A stretch of 64,000 nt of DNA from NCBI GenBank assembly GCA_028564705.1, contig JAPXFQ010002130.1, positions 64,501 through 128,500 of the forward strand, given 5' to 3'. This DNA comes from Apricaphanius iberus (Eukaryota; Chordata; Actinopteri; Cyprinodontiformes; Aphaniidae). A program made the translations under genes and the position numbers. Shown one piece after another: positions 38,100 to 51,345 of the stretch (positions are counted from its first letter, which is position 1; each line of letters begins with the position of its first letter). The notes beneath the pieces were generated by a model. The model worked only from the letters and a program-made list of their open reading frames with translations, ran no database searches and had not been told where the DNA came from.

Positions 38100-39600
38100 G
38101 GAGTGAGGAAAAGGAAGTTTTCTATCACCTTTTTCTGCTCCCAGCCTTCTGCTCTATGATTGAGCAGGCATCTAGAACCACGGGAGGTAAGCTGTTATTA
38201 AGGACGACGTGACAGGGGAGCAGCCTGGTCACGAGCTTCAGCGTATAACTCAGCGGATCAACATAGTGCAACCTTCCTTATCCCTGATTCACACCGGGTG
38301 CAGCACCAATGCGCCCCGGTATTAATCCCCACAGCAGCCTTCTGCAGCTGTGAAGCTCCGGAAGCATTTAGCTCCTTATCGCACTTCTTCTGATAGCGTC
38401 TTCTCAGGTTTTTTTGGTGGATCTGCCATGGCTCAATAGTCAAAACCATTTTTTTTTTTTTTACCATTAGGTAACGTGTAGCATACTGCCATAAAGTGAA
38501 ACTCAATCAGTACATCTGGGGAAGGAGTCTGCAGGTGAAAGGTTCTATAGTGAAGCAAACAGCGACAAACCCGAAAACGAACATCAAAAATCGTGTTTTG
38601 TCACATAAACTTTTCAAATACATACCACTTTAAAAATACCAAAATAGCCCTTTAATGTAGTGTTAAATTATAAGCTGGATGTACAGCATTATCCACTACT
38701 GAAGGTTTTGCAGAAATATATTTTCTACAGAGTTTGCATCAATGACTGGACCTGCAAATAAACAATATTTTCCTATGCAAATTATAAGATTTAGATGCAG
38801 AATCTCGATTCTTTTATCTCTCTATTAAAAATTTGTGAATAGAACAGTGTTATGCTTTGATTTTACTAAATATTTGTAACATCATCCAATACTGAAGAGA
38901 CATCCATATGAGTTGGCTTTTCAGTACCCTATTGTAATGCATTCTGTTGATAGTCAGTGCAGCAAACTTCCCACCTTTACCTGAACCGATGGCTGAACTA
39001 TCGTCGCTGTCAGATAAAACTGCACATGTACCATCTGCTTGCTCAGCCTCCCTCCCTCTCCCACGGAGCTGTTTGCTCGGAGTGATAAACAGATAAAGAC
39101 AGTCTAATTCGGTCGGAGTAAAGGGGCTCAACATTTCCGCGCAGCAGATCACTTGTTGATGGTAAACCATTAAGGCAGTGAGTCACAGGCTCTCACAGGA
39201 CGTCCATTTTAGTTGTAAGGCCACAGAGCTACAAACAAGGACATCAGGGTGAATCAAGGTGAACTCTGGGGGCTCGTGTGTCCTCCCGATGGCTGTTTTA
39301 ACTCGGTTTTAATCAAGTTGAGCTACTCCAACAAGTATGAGCATTTAGATAAAACAAGCATTAAAGTAGTTGGCATCTAATAGCCTGTTATTGAGTTCTC
39401 CACTGCTGTGGTAGTGCTTACGAAGGAGGCAGCCGGAAAAGGTTAGAACTATTATGATCTGATGGTTGAAAAAACACAAGAAGCTAAATATGTTGTTATA
39501 AAGGGTTGATTTTATATTCTTTTTTTTAAATATTACTACCAGCCACTTTGATTCACCGTTGTGATTTTCATAAGTCAAACTTGATTTTTCTTCTTGATTT
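38100..39600. other. stretch before RERG exon 2, unrecognised
   Basis: A GC-richer block at 38140-38400 resembles a decayed transposon (CACACCGGGTGCAGCACC). No ORF with a known domain. The final 60 bases form the polypyrimidine tract and acceptor of exon 2. Confidence 0.35.
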
Positions 39601-39605
39601 TGCAG

Positions 39606-39662
39606 CTTTGGTGGTGAGGTTTCTGACAAGACGCTTCATCTGGGAGTACGATCCAACACTTG
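39606..39662 (+). CDS. rerg: RERG coding exon 2 (switch I region)
   Basis: A 57-nt exon preceded by a pyrimidine-rich tract and TTTTGCAG, and followed by the donor GTAAGA. It supplies two bases of codon 21, 18 full codons and the first base of codon 40 (phase 1 at both ends, so skipping it would keep frame but remove switch I). The peptide ALVVRFLTRRFIWEYDPTL contains the effector/switch I stretch YDPT; Thr38 is the counterpart of Ras Thr35 that coordinates magnesium (G2 motif). The FIWEYDPTL string is distinctive of RERG. It lies 32.5 kb downstream of exon 1, the whole gap being a repeat-rich intron. Confidence 0.93.
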
Positions 39663-40199
39663 GTAAGACTATCATCACTTGGAGGGCTTCAACTAAGAAC
39701 ATTTGTCCTGAGAGAAATTTTTCCCTTAATATTTGGGATTTTTATGATTGCTGATTACTTAAATTCATCTACAAAACTAAAAATACAGGGAGTGGTGTCT
39801 CTAATCATTTTTCTGAAACATAAGTTCCTGGAAGTGTTTAAGTTTGGTATTGAAACTTTTCACACCTTTTTAGGAATCATTTAAAAGCTACATGTGACTT
39901 TAATGTATGACCTCACAGCTGGATTTAAAAAAGTTAATCAGAATGTTTTGATCTCCTATCTGAATTTGTAAACTCATATGTTTCAGATCCTATAACCAAT
40001 ACACTATACACCTTGATAAGAGTGTTTTTTTCTTTCTCTTGCTCCAGTGGAGTGCCTCATTGCCATACTGTTCTAACCTTCCATGCTATATCTCAGGAAA
40101 ATATCAACATTTTCTTTTCACTGTTATTCATCTAGCAAGAGGTGCCGACCCTGCAAGGCACAAATAGCCATGCACCCACACACTTATACCTAGAGGTAA

Positions 40200-40380
40200 T
40201 ATAGAAATACCTATTAACCAGACAGTCATGTTTTTGGACTGTGGGAGAAAGCTGGAGAACCCTTGGGAACCCATGCATGCTCAGGGAGAACATGAAAACT
40301 CCATGCAGATCCCCAGGCCGGGATTCAAACCCAAGACCTTCTTGCTGCGAGGGAACAGTGCTATCAACTGCACCTCTATT
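40200..40380 (-). mobile_element. tRNA-derived SINE fragment
   Basis: GTTTTTGGACTGTGGGAG, GGGAGAACATGAAAACTCC, GGCCGGGATTCAAACCC and GACCTTCTTGCTGCGAGGG line up with the head and body of the SINE at 16549-16798. Box B is mutated, and the head end is degraded. Confidence 0.7.
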
Positions 40381-40384
40381 CAAT

Positions 40385-43065
40385 CTATATAATGTATTTT
40401 ACTAAAGGTGGTAAATGGATTGAAATAAATGAACTTTTCAATAGTATTTTAATCTATTGAATATTTCTGTATAAAGTCAAAGCAACACAATTAAGTTTTT
40501 TATTGGGCTATTTAAATCAAATTATTAAAGTGCTAAAGCTTCAGTAACTGTATTAACAACATAAGAGAAATAATCACTCTAGTGTATGGAGGACTGTTCC
40601 TGCCACAACTGAAATTAAATAAATGCATGTAAAAATAAATACATAAACAACTACATCTGAAATTACAGTACAATTTTAGCAATGTTCCACTTGAAAATAA
40701 ATGGGGAAATAAAAAAATGCAAACAAAATTGGAAGTAAATAAATATATAGCAATATATATTAAAGATATGAATTATCTATATAAATAAATATTTGACAAT
40801 TTGACAGTAGATAATAAAAGCTGATTATGTATTTACTTATTTTTCTCGAAACTACTTTGGTTTTTCCACATTTATTTATTCCCATCCCAGCTTCCCTGCT
40901 CTGGCCTGCTTGGGCCTTATCACAGACGTAAGTAATGCTCGTCCTATACAAACTTGTTCAAACATTGAGCCATTTTCTTCAAAATATGGTAGATTAAAGG
41001 GTTGACTTCTGTGTCTGGAGCCAACATAGTCATCCTGTCAGTCAGCTGGAAATTTGCCTTTGTTAACTGGGTAATCCTACAGCAAAGCTACTTCCGGGGG
41101 GCAGAATTCATTTATTTATTTCCTATTTTATATGCTTATATATTTATTTACTTATAACATCCCCCAAGGAGGTTAAGTTTTTGCTGGAGTTTGTTGTCAG
41201 TCTGCTGTTAACAATAAAAGTCAAAAAGTTATAGACAAATATTAATAATATTTCCAGGAAACATTTGCAGTGGGTCTAGGAACAAGTGGTTACACTTTGA
41301 GGGTGAGAGACTGAGCTGCATTGGCGGAGGCCGCACTCTCTGAGTGCTATTCTGGTTTACACAATTCATTTGTTTAGATAATAAATACATAAAATATATT
41401 TACTTATTTCCTAATTTATGTATTTATTTATTTTGTTTCCATCCAAGTGGTTCTTATGGAGCTATTAGAACATTGGATTTGAACTGGTAATACCAACCAC
41501 TCTTCTATCTTGCACTGGGTAATAGTCTAAAATCTGATCTAAAAAAAAAATACAAAAAAACAATGTTCATTATCTTTTTTAGACATACTTTATTGTTTAG
41601 TTTAAAGGATTTTTTCTAGGTTTATTATATGGTTTCTAATTTCAACTTAAGCTTAACCACTTTAAGTCTATTGTTAACATTTTAAAACTAAATTAGATTA
41701 CATTTTTTATGCCATTTCTATTACCCACATAAAAAAATGACTTTTTTCTGTATCTGGTTACTGGCCATAAATCTTAATCCTATAATATAGTCCAAAGCTT
41801 TGTACAAAAAGCATTCACAATATACAATTTCCACAAACTGCAGTGAATGGCATTTTTAGATTCCGAATGATGTGAAACTGTCAAACTCAACATCAGTCTG
41901 GATTAATGCAGCCGAGACTGGCCCTTTCACTTTACGATGCTGGTCAAAAAAACACTTTCCTCTGCTGTAATTATATGGTACAAAGACAAAGCTTTTCATC
42001 TGTTTGGCCCTTTTCATTTCCTGGCTCTACAGAGCAGATGAGAGGCACTAAATGCTCCCCTCTGTGCTCTTTTCAATCGTACGTCAGTTTATTTGGTGAC
42101 ATGAAGAGCACCAGAGAGCAATCAACTTCAAAAACAGGCCGCACTCAGTAAATTATTACTTTATTCCGAAACTACATAACGGTCACACACTTACTGCCCT
42201 CATATTGTCTGTCATAAATAAAAAATGTGACTTGGATGTTGCTAGACTGATTTAAACATTAGAAGTTATAAATTCAGCACTGGTGATATTTTTTTGGCCA
42301 TTAGTTTATTTTTCCATATTAGTATCATACTTGCAATGTGATTCATTGTTACCCTGGGTGCCAGCCTCATTCTTTGTGTATCCTGTGTAAACACCAAGCA
42401 CTGAAATAAAAAAAAGAGTAATAACTGCCTCCTTGGTTACCACAAGAGTTGGCATCATGACCAAGAAAGCCCAGCATGAGTCCCATAATGGGAATAACAG
42501 CACGGCTGGTGGGTGTCTGTTACCAATCAGAGTTTCTGGCTGAAATTGCCTACGAAGTGGTTGAAACATTATTAAAATGCTAGTATGAGCACATCACACA
42601 GGTAGGGGGTTTGCGTGCAGACTGTTGGTCTTAGAAAGTGGAGCTTGCTGCCAGAATGTGGGCTCCACTTCATCCATCTCAATGCGGCTGCCAGTGGCTG
42701 TGGCTCACCATCCATCTCCATCTATTGTCATTCTGTTTGTTTCAGGGTTATAGATGAGCGCCGAGGTTTCTTCCATACAGATAAAAACCTTGGATGATCC
42801 CATTCCGCTAGCAGCTGGGGTCCTTTAAGCACAAGGATAGAACATCACCTCATCAGTTATATATATTATTGAGAACCAGTTGGGAAGATTTGGCTGAAAT
42901 GAAATGGCTGTAAGCAAAATAAAACCTCTGATTGGTTAAGTGTGACTTTTATTTGCTGTATATTATTACAGAGGACGCATGTTGTTGATTTTAAAATATG
43001 GGGTAAAGGTTTAACAGCAAAGTCACAGTAATAGGAAGGTATATTTCTAACATCTAACCTAGGTA
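40385..43065. other. AT-rich intronic stretch without recognised features
   Basis: Many TTTA/AAAT tetranucleotide patches between 40600 and 41440 give low complexity. No exon or element end supported. Confidence 0.45.
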
Positions 43066-43071
43066 GTATAC

Positions 43072-43475
43072 TAGTGATGTAAGAAAATATAGACATGCCA
43101 ATATATCGCGATATTTTATGGCACAATATTGTATCGATATTCAAGAGCAATTATTTTTTTAAAGAATTTCAATGAGATTCAGACACCACAATCCTTTTGG
43201 CTGTAAAAATGAAAGTAGGACAAGTAGTTGGTAGCTTTTCTACCTCCTTCGTTTCAGTGGATTAACTACAACTAGTAATAAAACTGGATGTGTTATGGAT
43301 GAAACAGGTTGGTGTGTTTAGGATGATGTGATAGGTTTTCAACACTTAAATGTTGTTTTTAAATTCGCAATATATAGAATTACTCATCATATTGTGATAT
43401 ATTGTGATATATCGTAATATATCGTACCGTCACTTCTGTATTGTGATACACATCGTATCGCCAGATTCTTGCCAA
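43072..43475. mobile_element. candidate hAT-like MITE rich in ATATCG motifs
   Basis: Left: GATGTAAGAAAATATAG, CCAATATATCGCGATATT, TTGTATCGATATTC. Right: TTGTGATATATCGTAATATA, CGTACCGTCACTTCTG, CACATCGTATCGCCAG. Both sides carry inverted ATATCG/CGATAT clusters, but terminal repeats match poorly. Confidence 0.4.
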
Positions 43476-43689
43476 AACAAATTCCTATAGTATACAGTGT
43501 GTCCTCTACTAATGTTGGTGTCTTCTGCAGCAAGTTAATACTGTGCAACATACAGTATAAAGCTGAAACCAGATATTTACATACGCTGTAAACTTTTCCC
43601 CATTATTTTTTAGTACTCTCTTCAATTTATGAAGTTTACAGATAGAAATGATAATCTGCTGTGTTGGGTGACAGTGGTGTCTGCATCAA

Positions 43690-44470
43690 CTGTCATGTGA
43701 AGGCTCACGCCGGGTTCATAAAGCGGCACGCTTAAAAAAAAAAAGCGCGCTGTTCGCTGTCCCTATGTTCACACCAGACGCGTACATCTCTCCGACGGTT
43801 GACAATCGCTTCTGCTCAGCTGTTGTTTCCCAACTGCGCAGTACTTTCTTGAAAAAAAACAATCAGGCGCGCCGAAGATGCTACAGTAGTGTAATGTCAG
43901 TGATGCTGTTACTGACAATGAGTCACAGCAATAGCAGGACATACAGGAAACACTGATATACACCATGGCAATTACCCTGAGCTACAGGACACTAGCTGTT
44001 TTCTATGCAGAGACAGGAATAAAAAAAAATAAAAAAAACATTATAAAGAGGTTAAACTATTTAGAAAGGAAAGGTCTTAAGAGGTTTGTTGGTGGCTCTT
44101 AAAAGAGCCGTTGTGGCTGAGAAGTGAGCCATGAACAGCTTCCTCACCCAGACAGCTTCTCTGGAGGAGTAAACCCCACACAGGCTTGGTAATAGCTCCA
44201 CCACACCCGCATATTATCCTCACATATTATATTATACACTTTTACTAACTGCAGACAGATGGACGGCCACTCAGCATTGTAGTTGGTGTCTCGGTGAGCG
44301 AAGTTTGAACCTACGTGTTTATGGATCCCCATCAATTCCCCACTGTGGCAGTCGCAGCTTCGCCTGAGGCCAGGCAGAAGACGTAATGTGGTCAGCTCGG
44401 AGACCAGAGTCCACTGGCATTCAGGCTCCACAAGCTGGGCTTGATGGAGATGGCGCTCCGAGAATGTTGT
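43690..44470. other. GC-richer unassigned block, probably transposon-derived
   Basis: CACGCCGGGTTCATAAAGC and CACACCAGACGCGTAC resemble fragments of a DNA transposon. A 95-codon minus-strand frame (44144-44431) has no recognised domain. No termini or duplications were found. Confidence 0.3.
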
Positions 44471-44984
44471 GATGACGTTGAAGCCAGCGTGTTGAAGGGG
44501 GAATGTCCGAGGCTCTGTGTTTTATTTTTATACTTTTAGAACTTCAGGATGATTTTAATGGAACTTTAGGGTATGTTTGTGCCGGTCTCCACTACACCTG
44601 GCTGACCCTACAGGGCCGTTTTCATGGCAATTTCAATGGCCCAGAGGAGTCACTTGGCAGAATCTGCTGACTGGTTGTATCTCAGAAGGAAATGATATCA
44701 GCAGAAACTGACAAAAAAGCACTTCTTGTAAAACTGGGAGAGTTGCTGGTGAACCAGTGTTGGTGCATTCCATTTTACCTTGGAAACTAGAACTCAGGGC
44801 TAGAAATGACATCGCACCTAAGTAAACAGAATTCCAGTTAAAGTATTCGGATTAGTCAGGATTCCAATATGGCGACGCCCGGGTGGTGCCTCTTACACAC
44901 ATTGTTTTAGGATTTACTTTCCACATGCTAGCACCACTCTTTTTTTGTTATATTTAGAGCTGCTGGCGCTATGTGTTGCATTGA

Positions 44985-45095
44985 TTTTTAATAATAATAA
45001 TAATGCTTCAAACTTAAATAGCGCTTTTTTTGGACACTCAAAGACGCTTTACAAATTCGATTATTCATTCACTCTCACATTCACACACTGGTGGA
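44985..45095 (-). mobile_element. SINE tail fragment
   Basis: After an AAT microsatellite (44988-45004), AAATAGCGCTTTTTTTGG, CACTCAAAGACGCTTTAC and TCACATTCACACACTGG match the inverted tail of the 9499 SINE. Confidence 0.6.
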
Positions 45096-45551
45096 AGCAA
45101 GCTCCAATTGTATCCACAGACTGACAGTAGAGAGGCTGCCATATCACGGCATGCATGCACGCAAAACCAAGGCATGACACTTCCATCTCTGTGCATCGGT
45201 GATTTTAAAGAGCGGTTTACTAGATGTAGTTTTTGGCAAGCATGTCTGATGTCCAATGCAAATGCTACTTTAGTCTAGGGCTGGGCGATATAGAAAAAAA
45301 GCTTATCGATTAAAAAAACAGTCATATTGATCGATATCGATAATTATCGATAAAAAAAATCACATAATGTAAAAACTATATTGTAAGTGCCCAGTCATTT
45401 TGTTATTCTTCAATTAACTAATTTTACCTAAGAATTAAATTCATTAAATTTTAAAACACTTCCTTTTATCATAAGTAAGTTTGTAAAACAGAAACAAACC
45501 AAGAGACCTGAGTAACATCAGTAAATACAAAGAAAAGTACTATTATTAACC

Positions 45552-45554
<3 letters not shown>

Positions 45555-45617
<63 letters not shown>

Positions 45618-45620
45618 ATA
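45555..45620 (+). repeat. TA dinucleotide microsatellite
   Basis: About 30 TA units with one TTTA interruption, inside the hAT-like element. Confidence 0.97.
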
Positions 45621-46050
45621 TTTTTATTTATCATGTTAGTAATTTAAATTACAGGCTTATTTTTATTCTTTTTAATCTTTTAAACATTTATGACACTTTA
45701 TAATATCAATGGATGAAACCCTTAAAGTAGTTTGTCAATAAAGTTTAGTCAAATTCTCTACAGCTGTAGGCTAAAGCTAAAAAGCTACTCACCAGTGTTG
45801 ATGGGCTCCAACACTGCAGCTCAGTCACTGAGAGCTGAAGCCAGCAGGTCTATCCAACCCCTGTTGTGTTTTTTTAAGTGTTTTTTCGCTTCTGAGGACC
45901 GGGAGCAGAACAGAGGGGAGATTTTAAAAGCCACAGATGTTAGCAACGCGACCTGAGTACGTTTCCTGTGTCTCTCTAAGAGATTCGTAGCGAGCTGGAG
46001 AGGGAAGTCCTGCTTAAAGCTAACCGTACTTTTATATTTCGTTCATTATT

Positions 46051-46138
46051 GCCACGTTTAGTGTTTTAGTGCAAACACTAAACGTGGCAAACCGGTAAAG
46101 GTTACGTCCCGTTCAAAACGGGACGTAACCTTTACCGG
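46051..46138. repeat. two adjacent perfect hairpins
   Basis: Hairpin 1: 16-bp arms 46051-46066 and 46073-46088, 6-nt loop. Hairpin 2: 22-bp arms 46092-46113 and 46117-46138, 3-nt loop CAA. Neither has a mismatch. They are 3 nt apart within the hAT-like element. Confidence 0.95.
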
Positions 46139-48267
46139 AGCCACTGAAACATTTATCCGGGACAACGTCCTCTGCTGCTTCTTTGTTGTTACGTCTGAGC
46201 GCGCCGAAGCTATGGTTAAATTCTGTTTCAGCTCAAATCATTTAATCCTTTTTGTGGTTTGAAAGGAGAGAGGGTGGCTGAAAGAGCTGTGTGGGTCATT
46301 GTTAATGATTCGTTTGCAATAAGTAATGATTGTTGTATTAAGCTGCCTGATAGGGTATAATGAAAAAACGAGGGGGGAACTTTTTTTTTCTATCGAACTT
46401 TTTTATCGACCCCCTTTTTTTTCTATCGCACCACACATCTATCGTCGATATATATTGCTATCGAATTATCGCCTTTTAAAGCCCTACTTTAGTCTATTCA
46501 GAAAATTTTATTTCAGGAGTGTAGGGCCCTCATTTATAAAACATTCGTATAAACTTCTATATACTATCCTACGAATGTACCAGTGATAAGTCGTACTTGG
46601 CATGTTGCTGCACAATCATCTGTTGATAAATCCTATGTGCTCATGCCAGTACACAGTCATCTGCATATAGAAACGCCCTCTATTCACCATACTTGGTAAC
46701 ACATCCTCTGGCACATTACATCCATGCGCTCTTCCCAAAGCAAAAAAAAAAAAAAAGGATTCCAGTGATCCAGATGAAACATAAGTGTGCCCGAAAAAGA
46801 ATCACGATGAACAAACTTTTTGAAAATTGTCAGTTAACGCAAATATATATTGACACAGTTTTTGCCGTCCGTTGTCAGTGGTTCCAAACTAAATACCATC
46901 AAACGCCCTCAGCAAAGCGCTTGGGCCAGATTTTCTATCTGGGGTGCACCTGGGAATCACCACAAATGACACGCGTGTGGCCATCTTTATTGTAGATACC
47001 GCTTCGGCTGGCATCAGCCTGCTGCCTTTTTGACCACTTAGTTTCCACAGTACAGTTTGCAAGCTTTTTATAAGTGTAACAGCATTCTTTTAAACTGAAG
47101 TGCTTGATGTGACAAGTAAAAAAGCACATAAAGAGTGCAGACCGCCGTAACAATTCAATTCAATTCAGTTTATTTATATAGCGCCATTTCACAACAGATG
47201 TCATCTCAAGGCACTTTACAAAAAGAGTTATTACAATACAATGTTTAGTGTAGAAATTACAGAACCACAGAAGATTGCGTCGTGGAATTCTCAGCAATCC
47301 CTCATACTGAGCAAGCATGCAGCGACAGTGGGAAGGAAAAACTCCCTTTTAACAGGAAGAAACCTCCGGCAGAACCAGGCTCAGCACAAGCGGTTATCTG
47401 CCGCGACCGTCTGTGGCTTGGAGAATACACAACAGAGACACAGAAAGAGCAACAGAACCGATGCACAAGTTTGTTGCAGGACGTGGAGAATTTTCCGTCA
47501 CTGCAATGCCATCTTAGTCAGGGTCGTCAAGCAGGGCTAATCCGGAGCACCTACTATAATAGAAAACAGGTTAGTGCTTGAATTGACAGCACATCATGCA
47601 GTTGGGGAGAAGTAGGAGAGAAAGTAGGAACAGACCCTAATAATGTCCTCCAACAGCCTAGCCTAAAGCAGCATAGCTACTAACATTAACCTGTCTCCTA
47701 GCTACTAGGAGACCTGGCTACCAACACTCTGTCTTAGTCCTCCTGACCCGTGGACGGTGTAGGGCCGGTAACGGCCCCCGTCATGCCGGGGTCTTCTCGG
47801 AGTCGGGTTGTTTGAGAATGCAGCCCAAAGTGGGTGGTAAACTCCATCTAAGGCTAAATACCGGCACGAGACCGATAGTCGACAACTATCTTAAGGAAAA
47901 ATAGACAGAACTGAGAGGACAGAGTTGAAGAGGGCGAGAAACGTTTAAGAGATAAACGGGTGGGGTCCGCACAGTCTGCCCGGGGGATTCAACCCGGCAG
48001 GTAATGGGCGGCCGCACTGTGCGGGAGGATCCCCTTGAGGGACCTCTCTCCGGCGCTGGCTGGCCCCTGTGGGGCACATTTCTTCCGCGGCGGTAAGCCG
48101 CGACCGGCTCCGGATCTTTACCTGGCTTACATTAATCTATCTCTACCTAGCTACTCTACCTCTTCCTATCTCTTCCTAACTTTTGACACTCTGCCTGACT
48201 ACTAACATTAACCTGTCTCTTCCTATCTACCTGTCTGACCTGACTCTAACTACCTATAAACATATCT

Positions 48268-51200
48268 CTAACTGTAAGCTTTGTCAAAGAGGAAAGTTTT
48301 TAGCCTAGTTTTAAAGATAGACAAATTGTCTGCTTCACGAACCAACCCTGGGAGCCGGTTCCATAGGAGGGGAGCCTGATAGCTGAAAGATCTGCCACCC
48401 ATTCTACTTTTAGAAATCCTAGGAACTACCAGTAAACCTGCAGTCTGAGAGCGAAGGTCTCTGTTAGGAACATATGGAACAATCAGGTCTCTTATGTATG
48501 ATGGAGCTAGATTATTAAGGGCTTTATATGTCAGAAGGAGGATCTTGAATTCTATTCTAGATTTTACTGGGAGCCAGTGAAGAGAAGCTAAAACAGGGGA
48601 AATGTGATCTCTTCTTTTAATATTCATCAGAATCCTAGCAGCAGCATTTTGAACTAACTGAAGACTTTTAATTGTATTCTGTGGACTACCTGATAATAGA
48701 CAGTTACAGTAATCCAGCCTTGAAGTAACAAAGGCATGGACTAGTTTTTCAGCATCATTCCTGGACAGGATGGTTCTAATTTTTGCAATATTCCTAAGGT
48801 GAAAAAAGGAAATCCTACAGACTTCTTTAATGTAAGTTCTAAATGACATATCTTGGTCAAAAATGACACCGAGGTTTTTTGCTTTATTACTGGAGGCTAA
48901 TTTAATGCCGTCCAGGTGAAGGGGCTGACTAAGTAGTTTCTTTTTCAGAGCTTCTGGTACAAAGACGACAACTTCTGTTTTATCAGAATTTAGAAGCAAG
49001 AAGTTTAGAGTCATCCAAGTTTTTATGTCTTCCAGACATGCCTGTAGTCTACCTAACTGATTGGATTCATCAGGATTTATGGATAGATATAGCTGTGTAT
49101 CATCTGCGTAACTATGGAATTTTATCCCATGCTGCCTAATTATTTTACCAATAGGAAGCATATATATAGTAAAGAGAATCGGCCCAAGCACTGAACCCTG
49201 TGGTACTCCGCAAGTAACTATTGAGGTTGAGGAAGATCTATTGTTTACCTGAACAAACTGAAATCTGTTAGACAAATAAGATTTAAACCAACCTAGTGCT
49301 GTTCCTATTATACCGACACTTTGAAGCCTTTCTATGAGAATATTGTGGTCAACAGTGTCAAAGGCAGCACTGAGATCTAACAGGACCAGAATGGTCACCA
49401 GTCCATTGTCTGAGGCTATGAGAATATCATTAGTAACCTTCACCAGAGCTGTTTCAGTGCTGTGATGAGCTCTAAAGCCTGACTGAAACTTCTCAAACAG
49501 CTCATTATTGTTTAAATGCTCACATATCTGGTGTGCAACTATTTTCTCAAGAATTTTAGATAAGAAGGGAAGATTAGATATCGGTCTATAGTTAATTAAG
49601 TCGTTTTGATCAAGAGAGGGTTTCTTAAGTAGAGGTTTAATTACAGCAATCTTAAACTCCTGTGGTACATATCCATTGACTAAGGATAGATTCATTATAT
49701 TTAAAATTGGAGCAGCGATCAGAGGGAAAACTTCTTTTAAGAGTTTAGTTGGGATTGGGTCTAAAACGCAAGTTGAAGGTTTAGATGAAGCTAATAATTT
49801 TAGTACATCACAAAGTTCGGCTGCATTAAAGCAGTTTAAGCATATATTAGGTTCCACCATTTTTGAGGCTGCCTCATTAACTAAGGAGGAAGCAAGCATA
49901 TTGGGAAGGTTCCCAATTATCTTATTCTTTATGGAGTCTATTTTATTTATAAAGAATTGCATGAAGTCGTCACTGCTTAGAGCTTGGGGAATGGTTGGCT
50001 CGATAGAGCTATGATCCTGTGTGAGTTTGGCAACTGTATTAAAAAGAAACCTAGGATTATTTTTATTCTCCTCGATTAAAGATGAATAATATGCTGTTCT
50101 AGCTGTGTGAAGGCTCTTTTTATATAGCAATAAACTATTTTTCCATATTAAAAAGGAATCATGTAAATGCGTGGAGCGCCATTTTCTCTCTAGTTTTCTA
50201 ACATTCTGCTTTAGGGTACGTAGCTCTAAATTAAACCAGGGAGTTAATCTTCTATGGCTAGCCACCTTCCTTTTCAAGGGGGCAACTTTGTCTATTGCCC
50301 GACGCAGGGAGGAATTAACGCTATGAACTAAAATGTCAAGTTGTGAGGGGTCACGAGTTAAATCACTGTTTTCTGTTCTGCATTTATAAACTGAGGAAAT
50401 TAAAGTTGGAAGAGCTTCTTTAAAATTTGCTACAGCGTTGTCTGATAACGTTCTGGTATAATGAAGTTTTCTTTCAGGTTTGATATGATCCATTAGAGTA
50501 AGTTTAAAAGTGATAAGGAAATGATCAGACAGGATAGGGTTATGTGGAAAGACTGTTATTTCTTCACAGTCAATGCCATAAGTCAGCACAAGATCTAAAG
50601 TGTGGTGACAAGAATGTGTTGGTCCCTGCACATTTTGAGTAAAGCCTATTGAGTCTAGGATAGTGTTAAAAGCTGTATTTAGACTATCACTTTCATTATC
50701 AACATGAATATTGAAGTCTCCGACTATAATGACTTTATCAGTGTTTAAAACTAAGTCAGATAGAAAATCTGAAATCTGATCTAAAAATTGAGAATAAGGT
50801 CCTGGTGGACGATATAAGACCACAAACAAAAGTGGCTTTACTGCTTTGTTATGTGTATGAGGAAAGCTAAAAACTAGATGCTCAAAGGAACTGTAACTAT
50901 TATTTTTTTGGAGATTAATTAGTAAATCGGAATGAAAGATAGTTGCTACTCCACCTCCTCGACCAGTACTTCGAGGGACACTAAAGTTTAAGTAGCTAGG
51001 GGGAGTTGACTCATTTATTGTGACATGGTCCTCTTCCTGCAACCATGTCTCTGCAAGACAAAACAAATCAATATTATTTTCACAAATTAAGTCATTTACC
51101 AAGAGTGTTTTTGAGGGGAGAGATCTTATGTTTAGTAAACCACATTTAATTGATTTGTTTTTATGTTCAGTCCGAGTTTTATTTATCTTTATGAGATTTT

Positions 51201-51345
51201 TATACTTTGCTCTAGTAGCATTAACTTTTAATTCATTAGTTTTGGGTAGTGGACGGGAAACTATCTCTATAGGGTAGTGGGTGGGTGGCAGTCCCTGTTC
51301 CTTGACTGGACTCTGGGTTCCCTGAGCTGGACTCTGGGTTGTCAC
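48268..51345 (-). CDS. L2 LINE ORF2: endonuclease and reverse transcriptase
   Basis: Uninterrupted frame of 1025 codons. The first part is an AP-type endonuclease, which nicks target DNA: LLNIRSL (about 70), LAETWL (97), [13 protein letters not shown] (128), LYRPPG (177), VGDFNIH (208) and LSDHF (272). The reverse transcriptase follows: [16 protein letters not shown] (585), [13 protein letters not shown] (622), [13 protein letters not shown] (655), [13 protein letters not shown] (713) and the catalytic FHSYADD (743). The C-terminus has SLHWLPV and LLVVPR. Length is normal for the clade. The frame opens with GTG at 51345; the first ATG codon is residue 285, after the endonuclease, so the start is unusual. 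This is the LINE's own gene, not a host gene. Confidence 0.92.
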   Translation of the reverse strand: MTTQSPAQGTQSPVKEQGLPPTHYPIEIVSRPLPKTNELKVNATRAKYKNLIKINKTRTEHKNKSIKCGLLNIRSLPSKTLLVNDLICENNIDLFCLAETWLQEEDHVTINESTPPSYLNFSVPRSTGRGGGVATIFHSDLLINLQKNNSYSSFEHLVFSFPHTHNKAVKPLLFVVLYRPPGPYSQFLDQISDFLSDLVLNTDKVIIVGDFNIHVDNESDSLNTAFNTILDSIGFTQNVQGPTHSCHHTLDLVLTYGIDCEEITVFPHNPILSDHFLITFKLTLMDHIKPERKLHYTRTLSDNAVANFKEALPTLISSVYKCRTENSDLTRDPSQLDILVHSVNSSLRRAIDKVAPLKRKVASHRRLTPWFNLELRTLKQNVRKLERKWRSTHLHDSFLIWKNSLLLYKKSLHTARTAYYSSLIEENKNNPRFLFNTVAKLTQDHSSIEPTIPQALSSDDFMQFFINKIDSIKNKIIGNLPNMLASSLVNEAASKMVEPNICLNCFNAAELCDVLKLLASSKPSTCVLDPIPTKLLKEVFPLIAAPILNIMNLSLVNGYVPQEFKIAVIKPLLKKPSLDQNDLINYRPISNLPFLSKILEKIVAHQICEHLNNNELFEKFQSGFRAHHSTETALVKVTNDILIASDNGLVTILVLLDLSAAFDTVDHNILIERLQSVGIIGTALGWFKSYLSNRFQFVQVNNRSSSTSIVTCGVPQGSVLGPILFTIYMLPIGKIIRQHGIKFHSYADDTQLYLSINPDESNQLGRLQACLEDIKTWMTLNFLLLNSDKTEVVVFVPEALKKKLLSQPLHLDGIKLASSNKAKNLGVIFDQDMSFRTYIKEVCRISFFHLRNIAKIRTILSRNDAEKLVHAFVTSRLDYCNCLLSGSPQNTIKSLQLVQNAAARILMNIKRRDHISPVLASLHWLPVKSRIEFKILLLTYKALNNLAPSYIRDLIVPYVPNRDLRSQTAGLLVVPRISKSRMGGRSFSYQAPLLWNRLPGLVREADNLSIFKTRLKTFLFDKAYS

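Larger units (their letters stand above)
7059..39605 (+). other. rerg: RERG intron 1 (about 32.5 kb)
   Basis: GT donor at 7059, AG acceptor at 39604-39605. No host coding exon was recognised inside it. It contains transposons, SINEs and L2 fragments listed separately, plus long AT-rich stretches without recognisable features. No ORF inside shows a known host domain. Confidence 0.85.
45276..46486. mobile_element. hAT-like non-autonomous transposon with perfect 8-bp target duplication
   Basis: The element begins TAGGGCTGGGCGATAT and ends GGCGATAA...TTTAAAGCCCTA (right end read on the opposite strand: TAGGGCTTTAAAAGGCGAT). CTTTAGTC lies immediately outside both ends (45268-45275 and 46487-46494), the 8-bp duplication expected of hAT transposition. 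The 1211-bp interior is AT-rich, with TATCGAT clusters near both ends, a TA microsatellite and two perfect hairpins. There is no transposase frame, so it was moved in trans. Confidence 0.88.

Noticed and set aside
7059..39605. Previously undescribed gene system inside intron 1
   Set aside because: No clustered coding frames with shared domains, no array and no operon-like layout; the structure seen is explained by transposons.
49676..50014. 112-codon + strand frame
   Set aside because: Shadow of the LINE ORF2 on the opposite strand.
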